Shown piece by piece: positions 35,623-47,700 of a stretch of DNA of 64,000 nt. The DNA is from Siniperca chuatsi (taxonomy: Eukaryota; Chordata; Actinopteri; Centrarchiformes; Sinipercidae): positions 9,336,333 through 9,400,332 of the forward strand of contig NC_058045.1 of assembly GCF_020085105.1 (NCBI RefSeq), in the 5' to 3' direction. Under the pieces are notes generated by a model, which was not told where the DNA came from, did not search any database, and saw nothing but the letters and a program-made list of their open reading frames with translations. The first letter of the stretch is position 1. The number at the start of each line of letters is the position of its first letter. Both the position numbers and the translations under genes were made by a program.

Positions 35623-38600
35623 ATGGCAACGGTCCGCAAGAAGGTAGACAACCGGATTCGTGTCCAGATAGAGAATGGAGTCGCTCTGCAGCATCGGACC
35701 ATGTTTGTGGTGGTGGGAGATCGTGGGAGAGATCAGGTAATTTATCAGTCCCCGTTCTCCCAGGCCAGTGTGCCAGTCTCAGTAGCAATGGGCTTATTAT
35801 AATATTCATTTGTGTCCATCTAACTGTCTGTCACACAAGTCTCCTTGCATTTGACATCAAACCAATCCAGTCTGTCTCTGATCCAGGTTGTCATTCTGCA
35901 TCACATGCTGTCTAAAGCCGCCGTCAGAGCACGACCCTCTGTACTCTGGTGCTACAAAAAAGACCTAGGATTCAGCAGGTGAGTGTAAACTCCCCTCCGT
36001 GATTTAGCTGTTTGCCATTTATTGTGTCGGAAGGGAGAAAGGTGGGGTCTGATTTGTCATAAATGTCGTACAAAAACAGCAATCGGAAGAAGCGCATGAG
36101 ACAGCTGCAAAAGAAGATAAAAACTGGGACACTGAATCTGAATCAGGATGACCCGTTTGAACTCTTCATCGCTGCAACCAACATCCGCTACTGTTACTAC
36201 AACGAGACACACAAGGTCCTGGGAAACACCTTCGGCATGTGCGTCCTGCAGGTGAGTGTCTCCTCTTTGGCTGCAGACCAGTGGGTCTCAAGATATATCA
36301 AAGGGGTCACGAGTCACAGGACAAGAAAGATGTTTAATTTTATCGAGTCCGAAAAAAGATTGTGAACCACTGCTGTAGATGAAGTTGATGCAGCCAATAA
36401 ATTTGACTCTCTTGTTTTCTGTGTCACACAGGATTTTGAAGCTGTCACTCCCAATCTCTTAGCGAGAACTATTGAGACCGTAGAAGGAGGTGGTATAGTG
36501 GTGTTACTGCTGAGGACAATGAACTCTCTCAAGCAGCTGTACACTATGACTATGGTAAGTCCATAACCTGTTCCATCTCTACACATGTCGGACTGTTTCC
36601 TAGTGAGATGATTTGGGATCATTGGGGTCTTGTTTTCATCCAGGACGTGCACTCTCGATACAGGACTGAGGCTCATCAGGATGTGGTGGGAAGGTTCAAT
36701 GAGAGGTAAGGGCTCCTCTGGCTTTCATGGGATTTTGAGTGCATCATAATTTAACAATATTATTAATTTTGTTCTGCTGTTTCTAGGTTCATTCTGTCGC
36801 TTGCATCCTGCAAGAACTGTGTTGTCATTGACGACCAACTCAACATCCTGCCAATCTCCAGCCACATGGCAAACATCAGGCCCGTTCCCCCAAAGACACA
36901 GGTGACTATATTACATATAGTCGTTCAGTCGATTAGTTGATCAACAGAAAATGTATCAGTTTGATAACTGATTGTTCGTTTAAGTCAATTATCCAGCCAA
37001 AATGAAGAACGTGTAATGGTTCCAGCGTCTCCGATGTGATGATTTCTCTGTTTATTATCATTTTAAAGTAAATATCACTGGGTTTTGGACTTTTGGTCGA
37101 ACAAAACAAGCAATTTGAAGAAGTCGCCTCGGGCTCTGGGAAACTGACAGGCCACGTTCACTTTTTCTGGCGTTTTATAAACTAAACAATTAATCCCCAG
37201 AAAATATTTGATAGATTATTGATAAGAAAAGTAATCATTACATGCATCCCATTTGCACAACAAAAAAAGCAAAAAGCACAATTCACTGCTTGTTTGTACA
37301 AAATGTAGATCACACATTACACCCGTTTCAGCTTCTCTCCACCGGCTCCCTGCCTCTCTTTTAGGACTGATTTAAAACATTTTACTCTTATCATACAAAC
37401 CATTACGTTTTCAGGCTTCTTATTAAATGAGTTTTTACCACTTGAAGGAGCCTCAGGTCTTTAGAGCAGGGACTTCTAGCTGTTCCAAGATCAAGGATGA
37501 AAACTAGAGGTGATTGCTGTTGTTGCTTATAGACTTTGAAACAACCTCCTGAAGCCAAAGTAGTGCACTTTTTAAAAACGCATCTTAAAACTCGCTTATT
37601 TTCTGTGGATTTTTCTTGATTTTCTAACTTAATATTTTGTGGTTTGTACAATTTGTGTCCTTGTTGTTATACTGCTTTGTCTGTCTCTCTTTTTTTCTCT
37701 TTCTTTTCTCCCTTCTATAAAGCACTATGTGTTGTGAAAAGTGCTATACAAATAAAGTTTATTTGCTTGCTTGCTTGTTGGCTATATGCTAGCTCCCTGA
37801 TTTCTGACCAGTTGTCTCATCCCCTTCAGGAGGACGGTTTGTCTCCACGAGAACAGGAGCTGAAGGATCTGAAGGAGTCTCTTCAGGACACTCAGCCTGT
37901 GGGTGTGTTGGTAGATCGCTGCAGGACCATGGACCAGGTCAGGACCTCTCTTTAAAGAGCCACTTTACACATTTACCAAGTATAACGTTTGATGAATGCA
38001 CCAATGACCACCAAGATCATGATGGCGTTCTTGAGAAATTACACCTCAATAGTCATCCCATTTTATATCAGTCAGTTAATAGTTTGTGTTGTCCTCTAGG
38101 CTAAAGGAGTGCTGAAGTTCATTGAAGCCATCTCAGAGAAGACTCTGAGGAGCACGGTGGCCCTAACTGCTGCTCGTGGTCGAGGCAAGTCTGCAGCACT
38201 GGGGCTGGCTGTCGCTGGAGCTGTGGCTTTTGGGTACAGATTAGTTTTATAACGTCATACAAATATATAACAGTTTTGTCTATTACATTGTCTTGAATTT
38301 GTGCTAATGATTGTCTGACATTCTTTACAGCTACTCCAATATCTTTGTAACCTCACCGAGCCCGGACAACCTCCATACCATGTTTGAATTCATCTTCAAA
38401 GGCTTTGATGCTCTGCAGTATCAGGTAGGCCACCGGACAATCTTTTCTGTATTTGCGACATTATGTTCGTGCTGTGAGTATGTACCGCTTCATATCAACC
38501 TATGGCATTTGTAGGAGCATCTCGACTATGAAATCATCCAGTCTTTGAATCCAGAGTTCAACAAAGCTGTGGTGCGGGTGAACATCTTCAAAGAGCATCG

Positions 38601-39330
38601 GCAGACAATCCAGGTAAACAAGAGCAGACCACTCTTCTCCATTTCCTGTTATCTACAATAATAAGTGAAATACACATATCTGACCTTCCTGTTCATGTGA
38701 CCAACAGTACATCCACCCAGGTGATGCAGTGAAGCTGGGCCAGGCTGAACTGCTGGTCATTGATGAGGCTGCAGCCATCCCTCTTCCCCTGGTTAAGAAA
38801 CTGCTGGGGCCTTATCTGGTTTTCATGGCTTCCACCATCAACGGGTCAGTAATAGGGCTGGATGATATTCAGCGTCTGAATAACACTACACACAAGGACA
38901 TTTTGAGAAAGTATTCTGAGTAATATGGATTTAATTACCAGTGAAGTAGAAGGAATAGTAATTATTTATAGAGTTGTAAGAAACAATTCTTTTTATTATA
39001 ATTCCATTTTTGAACCAGTAATCCACAACCCAAAGATATTCAGTTTAATAGAAAAATAAGAAAATTTGCAAATATTCACACTTGTGAAGTTGCAACCAGT
39101 AATTTGTTTGGGGCGATCAATAAATCGCTTTAGGATAACAGCTCTAGTTATTTGCATTTCTGACCACTGTTTTCCCTCATCTCTGCAGGTATGAAGGCAC
39201 TGGGCGCTCTCTTTCCCTCAAACTGATTCAGCAGTTGAGGCAGCAGAGTGCAGACAGTCAGCAGAACATGTCTGCAGAGAACAGGACCGCCAACACAGCG
39301 AGGCTAGCAGCAGGTAGATATCTCAGTGTT

Positions 39331-39368
<38 letters not shown>

Positions 39369-42300
39369 CTGTGTCTATCATCTGTCTGACTGCTGTTTAC
39401 TGCTCTCCGTACACAGCTCGATCTCTCCATGAGGTTTCTCTCCACGAGTCCATTCGGTACGCTCCAGGGGACGCTGTAGAAAAGTGGCTGAATGATCTGC
39501 TCTGTCTGGACTGTCTGAACATACCCAGGCTCATTTCTGGCTGCCCACTTCCACAGACCTGTGACCTGTATCCTTGATGTACTTTAAAGGACTTAAAGTT
39601 ACCCCTTGTCTAGACCAGGCCTGTCACACCTGATGCACATACAGTATGTCATACAATAACATACATTTAAAGAAAATAATAATAACCCAGGCTACATGTG
39701 TGGTAGAGCAGGAGGGTCAGTATTAAGATGGTGTAAACAGCAGCATTGGTTAAAATGAAAGTGTTCCTCTGGCGACATTTCAGTGAACACAAACATGTAG
39801 AGTAGGGCTGCAACTAATGGTTATTTTCATCATTGATCAGTTATTTCTAGATTAATCGTTTGGCTTAAAAAAACCAAACACAACAGATATATGCCCATCA
39901 CAAATTCCTGAAGCCCAAGGTGACGCCTTCAGATTGCTTGTTTCAGCCGACCAACAGTCCAAAACCTAAAGATATTCAATTCACTATCAAACCAGACAAA
40001 GAAAAACAGCAAAACTTCACATGGGAGAAGCTGGAATTAATAATCGATTGTTACCTGCTAAATAAGACGGTGTAGTCCCTCATTCGTCCAGGAGTGTTCT
40101 ATCGTAGAAAAGGTTTCTGTCGTAGTCATCTGGACACTGTTTTCAGAATCAAGACGTTTCGGCTCCCATCCGGAAGTCATTCTCAATTGTGAAAAAATTG
40201 GACGGGAACTGGAAATTTAAGCTAATCTGAGTTACATAAGCCCCGCCCTCAGGAGGGAATCTGCCTGAGTATCTGTTAATAGCTAGTTTCACCTGAAACT
40301 GACCTGATAGTTTCAAGATGGCCCAGTGATCAGTAATCAGGCCTACAGTGATGAAGTAGATGCAGCCAGAGAACAATAGGCCTGATTACTGATTTTTCAC
40401 AATTTTTTCACAATTGAGAATGACTTCCGGATGGGAACCGAAACGTCTTGATTCTGAAAACAGTGTCCAGATGACTACGACTGAAACCTTTTCTACGATG
40501 TTACCTGCTAGTTAAGATGAACCAGTAGGTATTTTAAAAATGTATACAAGTCAGAGGTGCAGCTACATAGATTCAAACCCAGTTCAAAAATCAATAAGCT
40601 GTCAAAAACCAAATTAGTGCTCCAATCACATCTCCACTTCAAATATTTATAAAGATATTACTAACCTTGGAGACTGCCCAAATCTTTTTATTTTTCTACT
40701 GCCAGTCAGGCCTCAGGTCAAATCAGGTTTGAATTGCAGCATATCGGATTATTCTCTGTAATAAATCTGTATTATTTTTGTATCACACTGTAAACAGTGT
40801 ATCTAAATGCGTATTCACTGATTTTGTCTGAGAGTGACACACTCCTACAGACAATACGTGAGTCTAAAGCAAAACAAGTTGTAGTTTCTTCTGCGTTTGT
40901 CCTGAGCCCACACTGTCCAGATATTACGTGAACAGAGACACACTGTTCTGTTACCACAAGGCATCTGAGGCTTTCCTGCAGAGGCTGATGGCTCTCTACG
41001 TGGCATCGCACTACAAGGTGATATTATTAGTTTGGAATCAAGTAACTTGCTTTTCCTCGAGGAACATAATGTCCTTCACGGTGTTGTGTCGTCTTTGTGT
41101 TTATTTGCTGACCTCAATGTTTTCTTGGGATCCAGAATTCACCAAACGACCTGCAGATGTTGTCCGACGCTCCGGCCCATCACCTCTTCTGCCTCCTGCC
41201 ACCTGTTCCACCCACACAGAACTCGCTACCTGAGGTCCTCGCTGTGGTGCAGGTAAGACACTCTGGACCCCTCATGAAATTCTCTTGTTTTTAATGGGCA
41301 CAAGAGTGATGGCCATTCCATGCATTTGAAAGCAAACAACTGTGGCTTTATTGCAAATCTGTTGTAATGTAATGAGTTCAGAAGAAAGAAGACTTTTATA
41401 TACAGTAGGTTACTCTTTGACCTGCTATAACTTCCACCAAATCAGCCAGTCCTTTATTTACACAAGCATTCAGAGACAAGCTCCACCCTTTTCATTTTTC
41501 TGCCTATTGTGACAAATCAGATGGACTTGTCTTACTGTACTTGTTCTCCATTACATACATTTGTTCTTCTTTGGTCCCTCAGGTGTGTCTGGAGGGAGAA
41601 ATATCTCGGCAGTCCATCCTAAACAGTCTGTCCAGAGGAAAGAAGGCCTCTGGCGACCTCATTCCCTGGACGGTGTCAGAACAGGTACACACTGGTCGCA
41701 AAGCTTTTGACAAAATCATTACAGCTCATGTTTCCACAGTGCAAACACTAATGATCTGCTATTTGCTTTCTAGTTCCAAGACCCAGAGTTTGGCAGCCTC
41801 TCCGGAGGCAGAGTGGTGCGAATAGCTGTCAATCCAGATTATCAAGGGGTAAGAACTTTCAAAGGTCTCAGCGTGTGTCCAGTTTTTAATTCATCTAGAC
41901 AGACTGTATATAACTGGCTCATCCTGTCCACCAGATGGGCTACGGCTCCAGAGCTCTCCAGCTGCTGCAGATGTACTATGAGGGCAAGTTTCCCACCATG
42001 GATGAGAGCACACGCTCAAATCACAATGAGATCACCTCCATCAGCAGTGAGGTAATACAGTGATCGACATAAAATCTAACTATATTTGAAAGACCTCACA
42101 TGAAGTGTAATTAGTAAATACAATTTAGAGATTAGGTTAGGCAGATTAAACACACACACACACTGCCCTGTTGTTGTCTAGGCTGTCAGTCTGCTGGAGG
42201 AGGTGATCACTCCACGGAAGGAGCTCCCTCCTCTGCTGCTGAAGCTGAGTGAGAGGAGAGCCGAGAGACTGGACTATCTAGGAGTTTCCTATGGCCTTAC

Positions 42301-44334
42301 TGCACAACTGCTCAAGTGAGTTTCATTGAATATGGAGAAAGGGGGTCATAATATTTTTGCAGTTTTAGAAATGTAAAAAACTCTTTCTGCAACCTGACAG
42401 GTTCTGGAAGAAAGCGGGTTTTACTCCAGTCTATTTAAGACAAACCCCTGTAAGTATGAAAACATTTGGTCTTTTTATCGTTTTTGTACATTGTGCTGTT
42501 GTCACATGCTGTAATTACTGGTGTGGGTGGTTGTATCTAGAATGACCTGACAGGAGAGCACTCTTGTGTGATGCTGAAGGAGCTGAATACAGAAGAAGCC
42601 CCAGAGCAGAGCCAGTGGCTGTCTGCCTTCTGGAAAGGTGAACTCCCAAAACTTTTTTCCCTGTACTACCTCTGGGGATGTGGTTTGTTTAAACTTGTTA
42701 TAGTCTGACTGAACAGTTTGGTTTTCCTCAGATTTCCGCCGCCGCTTCCTGTCTCTCCTCTCCTACCAGTTCAGCAGCTTCCATCCGAGCCTGGCGCTCT
42801 GCATCCTGCAGAATAAGAAGTCCAAGGAGGAGACGAGCAGTAAGACTCCTCTTCTAATTAACCTGATCAGATTTCCTCTGTGTCTTACAGTCCTGATCTG
42901 ACTTGTCTTTGACCTTCACAGCTCTCAGTAGCTCCGAGCTGGCAGGCCATTTCAGCCCTTACGACCTCAAACGTCTTGAGTTGTATTCGAGGAGCATGGT
43001 GGACTACCACCTCATCATGGACCTCATCCCAACAGTGGCACGCATCTTTTTCCTCAAGCAGCTCGGTGACGTCTCTCTCTCAGCTGCACAGTGTGTAAGT
43101 TTCCCCTTTGGTTACGGTCGTTTCTTTGCCGTGAATACAGTTAATGTCATACTTGTTGATTGTCCCTGTTCTTTTCTAGGCATTACTGCTGGGTATAGGG
43201 TTACAGCACAAATCCGTGGACCAGCTAGAAAAGGAAATTGAACTCCCAAGCTCACAGCTCATGGGCCTCTTCAACCGTCTGATTCGGAAATTTGTGCAAG
43301 TAAGTCCATTCTTTAAATCTTAATAATCTACTTTAAAACTGATATAAAGAAGATGCCATAAAACCTTCATTTAAAACTATTGCAACAACCTTAATACCCT
43401 GCATTGTTCTGGCCTTTACTATCCTAGGTCTTCACCAGCATCCAAGAAAAAGCTATTGAGGCACAGATGGCGGCCACTAAAGACGTTTCCATGGAACCAA
43501 CTGTCGGAAGCCTTAATGATGATTTGGTATGTGGTCAACAATTGATGGTCAATTCAAGTAATTTAAGCAAAAATATTTGCTGGTTTTATATATTGTAAAT
43601 GAAATATTTTGGGATTCTGAGTGGTTGGGGAAAAAATAGGAATTTTAAGATGTCACCATAGTCCCTGGCAATAATGTAATCTGCATGTGACATTTTATAG
43701 ACCTAACAATTTACTGGAAAAATAGTCAACATATTAATCATTAATGAAAAAAAATGTTAGTTGCATCCCTTCACCTTATGATGGGTTTGAAAAGAAAATG
43801 TATCTGTTACTAACAGATTGAAGCAGCTAAGGAGTTTGAGGAGAGACACAAGCAGGATGTAGAGAAAGTGAAGGAAATGGACCTGGAAGAGTGAGTATGA
43901 GACTCGGGAGTGGTGGCCTTGGTCATTAATTGTGTGTGTATAATTTTGAATAAAAAAAAAAAAAAAACATGCACAGGGTAATATTTGCTGTAGTTGTAAT
44001 GATTCCATTTGTATTTACAGATACAGGATCCGTGGAGATGATGAGGAATGGGACCAGGTGTTAAAGAAAGCAGGGAACACGGCTATCGTCAGCATCAAGA
44101 GGTGCAGTGACATCGGGATCTTTGGCAATAGTATGTTTGGTTGTTGTAGAAACATGTTTGTAATGATATAACAATGTCCTACTCAACAGTGACAAGAAGA
44201 GGAAGTTGGATGGTGGGAACGCCACAGCAAGCAATGGGGCTCCCCAGCACGGGAAACTAAAAAAGAAGGAAATGCAACACAGCAAATTCAAGAAGAACAA
44301 GGACAAGCATGGCAAATTTGGAAAGAAGGCGTGA
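35623..44334 (+). CDS. nat10: RNA cytidine acetyltransferase NAT10, 28 coding exons
   Basis: Nucleolar enzyme that forms N4-acetylcytidine in 18S rRNA and tRNA using acetyl-CoA and ATP (family knowledge). Coding exons: 35623-35736, 35887-35978, 36080-36251, 36432-36554, 36644-36705, 36787-36901, 37830-37937, 38100-38233, 38331-38424, 38515-38613, 38708-38844, 39189-39313, 39417-39567, 40921-41017, 41136-41252, 41583-41684, 41774-41848, 41935-42051, 42182-42315, 42401-42449, 42541-42637, 42732-42839, 42922-43094, 43180-43299, 43428-43526, 43817-43890, 44021-44101, 44190-44334. In frame, 1,037 residues (human 1,025). N-terminal domain from MATVRKKVDNRIRVQ; helicase-type Walker A ARGRGKSAAL with Lys292; Walker B DEAAAIP from 390; GNAT acetyl-CoA loop QGMGYGSRAL at about 638-647; a tRNA-binding C-terminal region; and a Lys-rich tail that probably directs nuclear/nucleolar entry. 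All key motifs are intact. Several introns are below 120 bases. Confidence 0.97.
36270..36375. repeat. AACCACTG-type repeat fragment
   Basis: GACCAGTGGGTCTCAAG ... GGGGTCACGAGTCACAGGAC ... GATTGTGAACCACTGCTGTA in nat10 intron 3. Related text (CATGACCCCTCAG, GGTCTGACCCC, GGGAACCACTGG) occurs at 60.60-60.67 and 62.76-62.83 kb. Confidence 0.4.
36915..37250 (-). repeat. Family B repeat in a nat10 intron
   Basis: CATATAGTCGTTCAGTCGAT at the left, TTTGTTTAAGTC/AATTATCC-type text, GTTTTGGACTTTTGGTCG, GGGCTCTGGGAAACTGAC, and ACATGCATCCCATTTG at the right. This is family B in reverse orientation, moderately diverged. Confidence 0.6.
37325..37780 (+). mobile_element. 3' fragment of a non-LTR retrotransposon in nat10
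   Basis: Contains CTTCTCTCCACCGGCTCCCT, TCAGGTCTTTAGAGCAGGGA and CATCTTAAAACTCGCTTATT, then GTGTTGTGAAAAGTGCTATA, CAAATAAAGTTTATTTGCTT and a short CTTG-unit tail. Read forward with frame breaks it resembles the C-terminal region of a fish LINE protein. It is a 5'-truncated, dead copy in nat10 intron 6 and a different subfamily from the copy at 28.8 kb. Confidence 0.65.
38940..39150. repeat. Degenerate family B fragment in nat10
   Basis: GAACCAGTAATCCACAACCC, AAAGATATTCAGTTTAATAG, TTCACACTTGTGAAGTTGCA and GGGGCGATCAATAAATCGCT are family B text in strongly diverged form, within nat10 intron 11. Confidence 0.5.
39335..39367 (+). repeat. (TG)16 microsatellite next to a nat10 splice donor
   Basis: A pure TG run starting 21 bases after the donor of nat10 intron 12 (GT at 39314-39315). 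The intron is 103 bases, so the repeat is about a third of it. Confidence 0.93.
39803..40049 (+). repeat. Family B repeat in nat10 intron 13
   Basis: Starts GTAGGGCTGCAACTAATGGT and runs through ATTAATCGTTTGGCTTAAAA, CTGAAGCCCAAGGTGACGCC and CAGTCCAAAACCTAAAGATA to GGGAGAAGCTGGAATTAATA. It ends at the direct repeat flanking the foldback element. Confidence 0.7.
40061..40499. mobile_element. Foldback (inverted-arm) element in nat10 intron 13
   Basis: Arms 40101-40200 and 40400-40499 are inverse copies with 98 of 100 positions identical by eye (differences near 40118 and 40163). A 199-base spacer separates them. The 11-base direct repeat GTTACCTGCTA occurs at 40050-40060 and 40500-40510 and may be a target duplication, although 40 bases of unmatched sequence then lie left of the first arm. 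No ORF of note. The spacer also has a smaller palindrome (CAGTAATCAGGCC at 40331 and its inverse near 40380). Confidence 0.8.
43615..43775 (-). repeat. Degenerate family B fragment in nat10 intron 25
   Basis: TCTGAGTGGTTGGGG..., TAGACCTAACAATTTACTGG and AATGTTAGTTGCATCCCTTC resemble the reverse-oriented end of family B. Diverged, with approximate limits. Confidence 0.4.
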
Positions 44335-44721
44335 CAGTAAACAATGCTGCATTGACATGACAGCATTTGGGCACAAAGCAGCATCAACATGGGCTGCAAT
44401 TTCAAGAACTTTGAATATCTTGGATGGACCTGCAGATACTGAAAAGCACCCAAAAGGACTGGATTTTTACATTATGTCCTAACAAGTTCGTCGCTTTTGT
44501 TTATGTTGAGTACACAACTGTATATCAGCAGAAAACACACTTACACTTCTTGTACTAAATAAGTATTTACTTTCAAGTATTTCAAACATTTTCACAATAT
44601 TTTAGAGTTCCCTTTTTAGTTGATGTCATTATTTCTACAAAGACTTGTAAAAAGTTAACGGAAAGGTTTTTTTAAACTGAAATGTGAGGTATATGACTGG
44701 CTTTAGGTTCTACGGGACGGG
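44335..44721. other. Convergent nat10/adal 3' spacer
   Basis: The 387 bases between the nat10 stop codon and the adal stop codon. Neither strand shows AATAAA or ATTAAA. The first plus-strand AATAAA downstream is at 44930-44935, inside the adal gene. Confidence 0.6.
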
Positions 44722-47700
44722 TCACTTGAACACCTGAGGCTGTATATCAATCCACTTCTGTTTAAGCTGCTGTTTTACAGTGTCTGGTGCGAAGATACAG
44801 TCTATGGCCTGTTGGGAGAGCTTCCATACGGCCTCACGACTGAGACCAAACGTGGAAGCTGCCAGCTGATATTCCTGAGACAAGTCTGTACAGAAGACTC
44901 CCTTATCATCAGTCTGTAATGTGACAAAGAATAAAAGTTATTCATGGTGAACTTCTCTCACCATTAAGTGTCATCTCAGGTTCTACAAAAATGTGTTTTT
45001 TTTCCTTTTAAAAAGGGATAGTCCACAGATTTTACACAATGGCAGTTTACTCGTCATGAGGAGTACTACTCAGCCTGTGAAAACAGTAGTTAGGCTTGAG
45101 ACTTCAAATATTTTACAGAAAACCTGCGTTAAAGTGAGAGCATGGCATTTAACAAGCAGAGAGGTTGAATGACAAAAACTCAAATACCAAAAGTTGGCAC
45201 TAGGGCTGCACAATTAAGTGAAATATTATCAAAATATTGCTAAGTGCAATTTCCAAATCACAGAAGCTGCAATTTTTTGATAAAAGGTAAAATGTGTGAC
45301 AAAACAGCATTATAATGAAGTACTGTGGTGCTGCAGAGATTCCCTGGCCTACAAATCTTGTTCTCCAGATGTAAGAAAACATGTTGGTTTGGTACAACAA
45401 ATGTCACATTATCATAATTTTTAGTTTCACTGCTTGTGAGGTGCGAAGAGGAAACTTACACAAATCACACTTGGATGTCCCAACTCATACCAGTACATGA
45501 AATGATGTTTGGAGTAACATGGTACAGTTTGTCCTTTGACATTTGATGTCAGACATAGCTCTGCAAGAAAAAGAAAGTTGAGAAATCAAAAACCAAGTTA
45601 ACTTACTGTGCACACAATAGAACATTAATCGTTTCATCTCAGTCTTACCAAGTGGTACATTGTTCTTCACCACTTTGTCAACAAGATTTTGAGATCCACC
45701 CACTTCAGGATGCAAGAACGTGCCGTGACCAATCCTGTCTGGAGGAAGATTCAACAGCAAATCTGACTCCTCCAGCTGTGATGGTACCTGCAACAGTTTT
45801 TGTTGTAAAGTCAGAGCACTCACAGATAATGTGACTATAGATAACAAATAATATTGAAAATGTTGTGGTCATACTTCTGAGAGGTGCAGTGACAACTTCA
45901 GTCCATAGTTCTTGGCCCTCTGTAGAGCAGGAAGCAGATCTTTGCCATGGCCAACCTTCAAATGAAAACTAAATTCATTAACAGGAAGTACTGTGACAAA
46001 ATCTAGCAGCAACACACTTATTTTTAATCTGACTGAATGATATTCCATCCAGATAGTTTTGGTATGATTTGCTGAAGTTTGGAGGCATTAACTGATGCTC
46101 AACAGCATTTTATTTGTGCCACTCAGATTGCCAAAAAGTTTGATTTGAAAAACTCATTTGTAGCAGCATTTGAAAACAGCAATGCTCTTCTTTCTTATAA
46201 CATAAGAAACAGCACAATTATACAAGAGCAAGTGGTCTGTTTGAGAAATACACCCAGCAACTAACTGTAAAAAGGCAGAAACACCAAGGTCCAAATCATA
46301 GTTGCAAAAACTAACACACACACATTTTCTTTGGCACTTTGACCAAAAAAAAAGTCATTACCGCAGCTAGCTAGATGGAAAGATCACATGTCTGGTAAGA
46401 GACAAAATTAAATTTCATTATGCCTTTTACTTTCATTATGTTACCTTCATAAATGTATAGGAAAACTGACAGAACATTAGACTTGAATATCAAAAAGTTA
46501 AAGTACTTTAATGTTAAAGCTTGTCTAACTACTACCTAGTGGGTGTTTTAACTCTAATGCACAATATTTATTATATTCTTTACACAAGACTTGTTTTTTT
46601 CTACAAGCCCCAAACTGGCTGACTGACCGTTGGATCTCCACTGAGGTCAAGCCCCACCACCAAACCATCAGAGGACATCATGAACTCCTCAGCCAGCTTC
46701 ACCGTCTCCATGGCAACTTCAGTCCCATTCCTGCGGTCAATCGCCACCAGAAACCTTCAGGACAAACGGTCACATTTAGAAGCATGCGCTACTGTGACCA
46801 GCACTCAAGTTACTGGGTCATCAAAGTAAAACATTATACAGCATTTTGGTGGTTTGATCACCAGCCAGTGACGGTGTCGAGAGTGTGTCCAACATAGCCA
46901 CACCTTGAACACCTCACTCACCCGAGATACACTTCTGGACTTGATACACAGTGAACTAATAAAAGGCTTTGCCTACCTGACATCAATGTCCACTCCCTCG
47001 TTTTTACACTGCTGGATGGCTTTGATGACAGTTTCAACATATCTCCTTTTTGTCAATCCTAGGGAAAAAAAAGATAATAAACTTAATAACAATTTGGTAA
47101 AACAATCCTGAAGGTAAACTAAAAAAAAATCTAAATATTAGGCTTCATGTTAACATCCATACCTGTGTTTTTCTCCTCCCTTGGTGTACTTCTCAGTTCT
47201 AAATATTTCACACCATCAGCCGCAAACTCCCTGATAACATCTGTAGCCACCTGGAAAGAAAGAAAGGGAACATCTGTTACTAATATTCTGGGCAAAAAAA
47301 AGAAAAAAAAGAAAAAAACAACAAAAGCTATTTTTAATTTGAACAAACAGCCAATCCTCACCATCAGGATATCCTCCTCCGTGTCCACCAGCTGATGGAT
47401 GACCTTGAAGACCTGAAAACACCTGCGGACATGCGCGCCATGTTGTTTTAATGATGACCCGTTTAACAAAGACATTTTACATTTTGTCTGCCTGAATACA
47501 GTTGCTTCCCATTAATCACATAGAAACAATTTTTACTCAAATATCCACTGACTTGTTTATACATGGCTTAGGTTAAGGAATTAAATAATTGATTGATATG
47601 ACGACGAATTAATCATCAATTAGCTAGACCCGTTTGATTTCAAACAGCCGCGCTAGCTCTCATAATAAAACTTTGAATTACAGACAAAGTTATACACACT

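Noticed and set aside
37978-38060. Possible box C/D snoRNA in a nat10 intron (TTTGATGAATG)
   Set aside because: The C box lacks the purine before TGATGA and no matching CTGA D box with terminal stem pairing was found.
44061-44453. 130-codon minus-strand ORF
   Set aside because: It is the antisense shadow of the last two nat10 coding exons and their intron.
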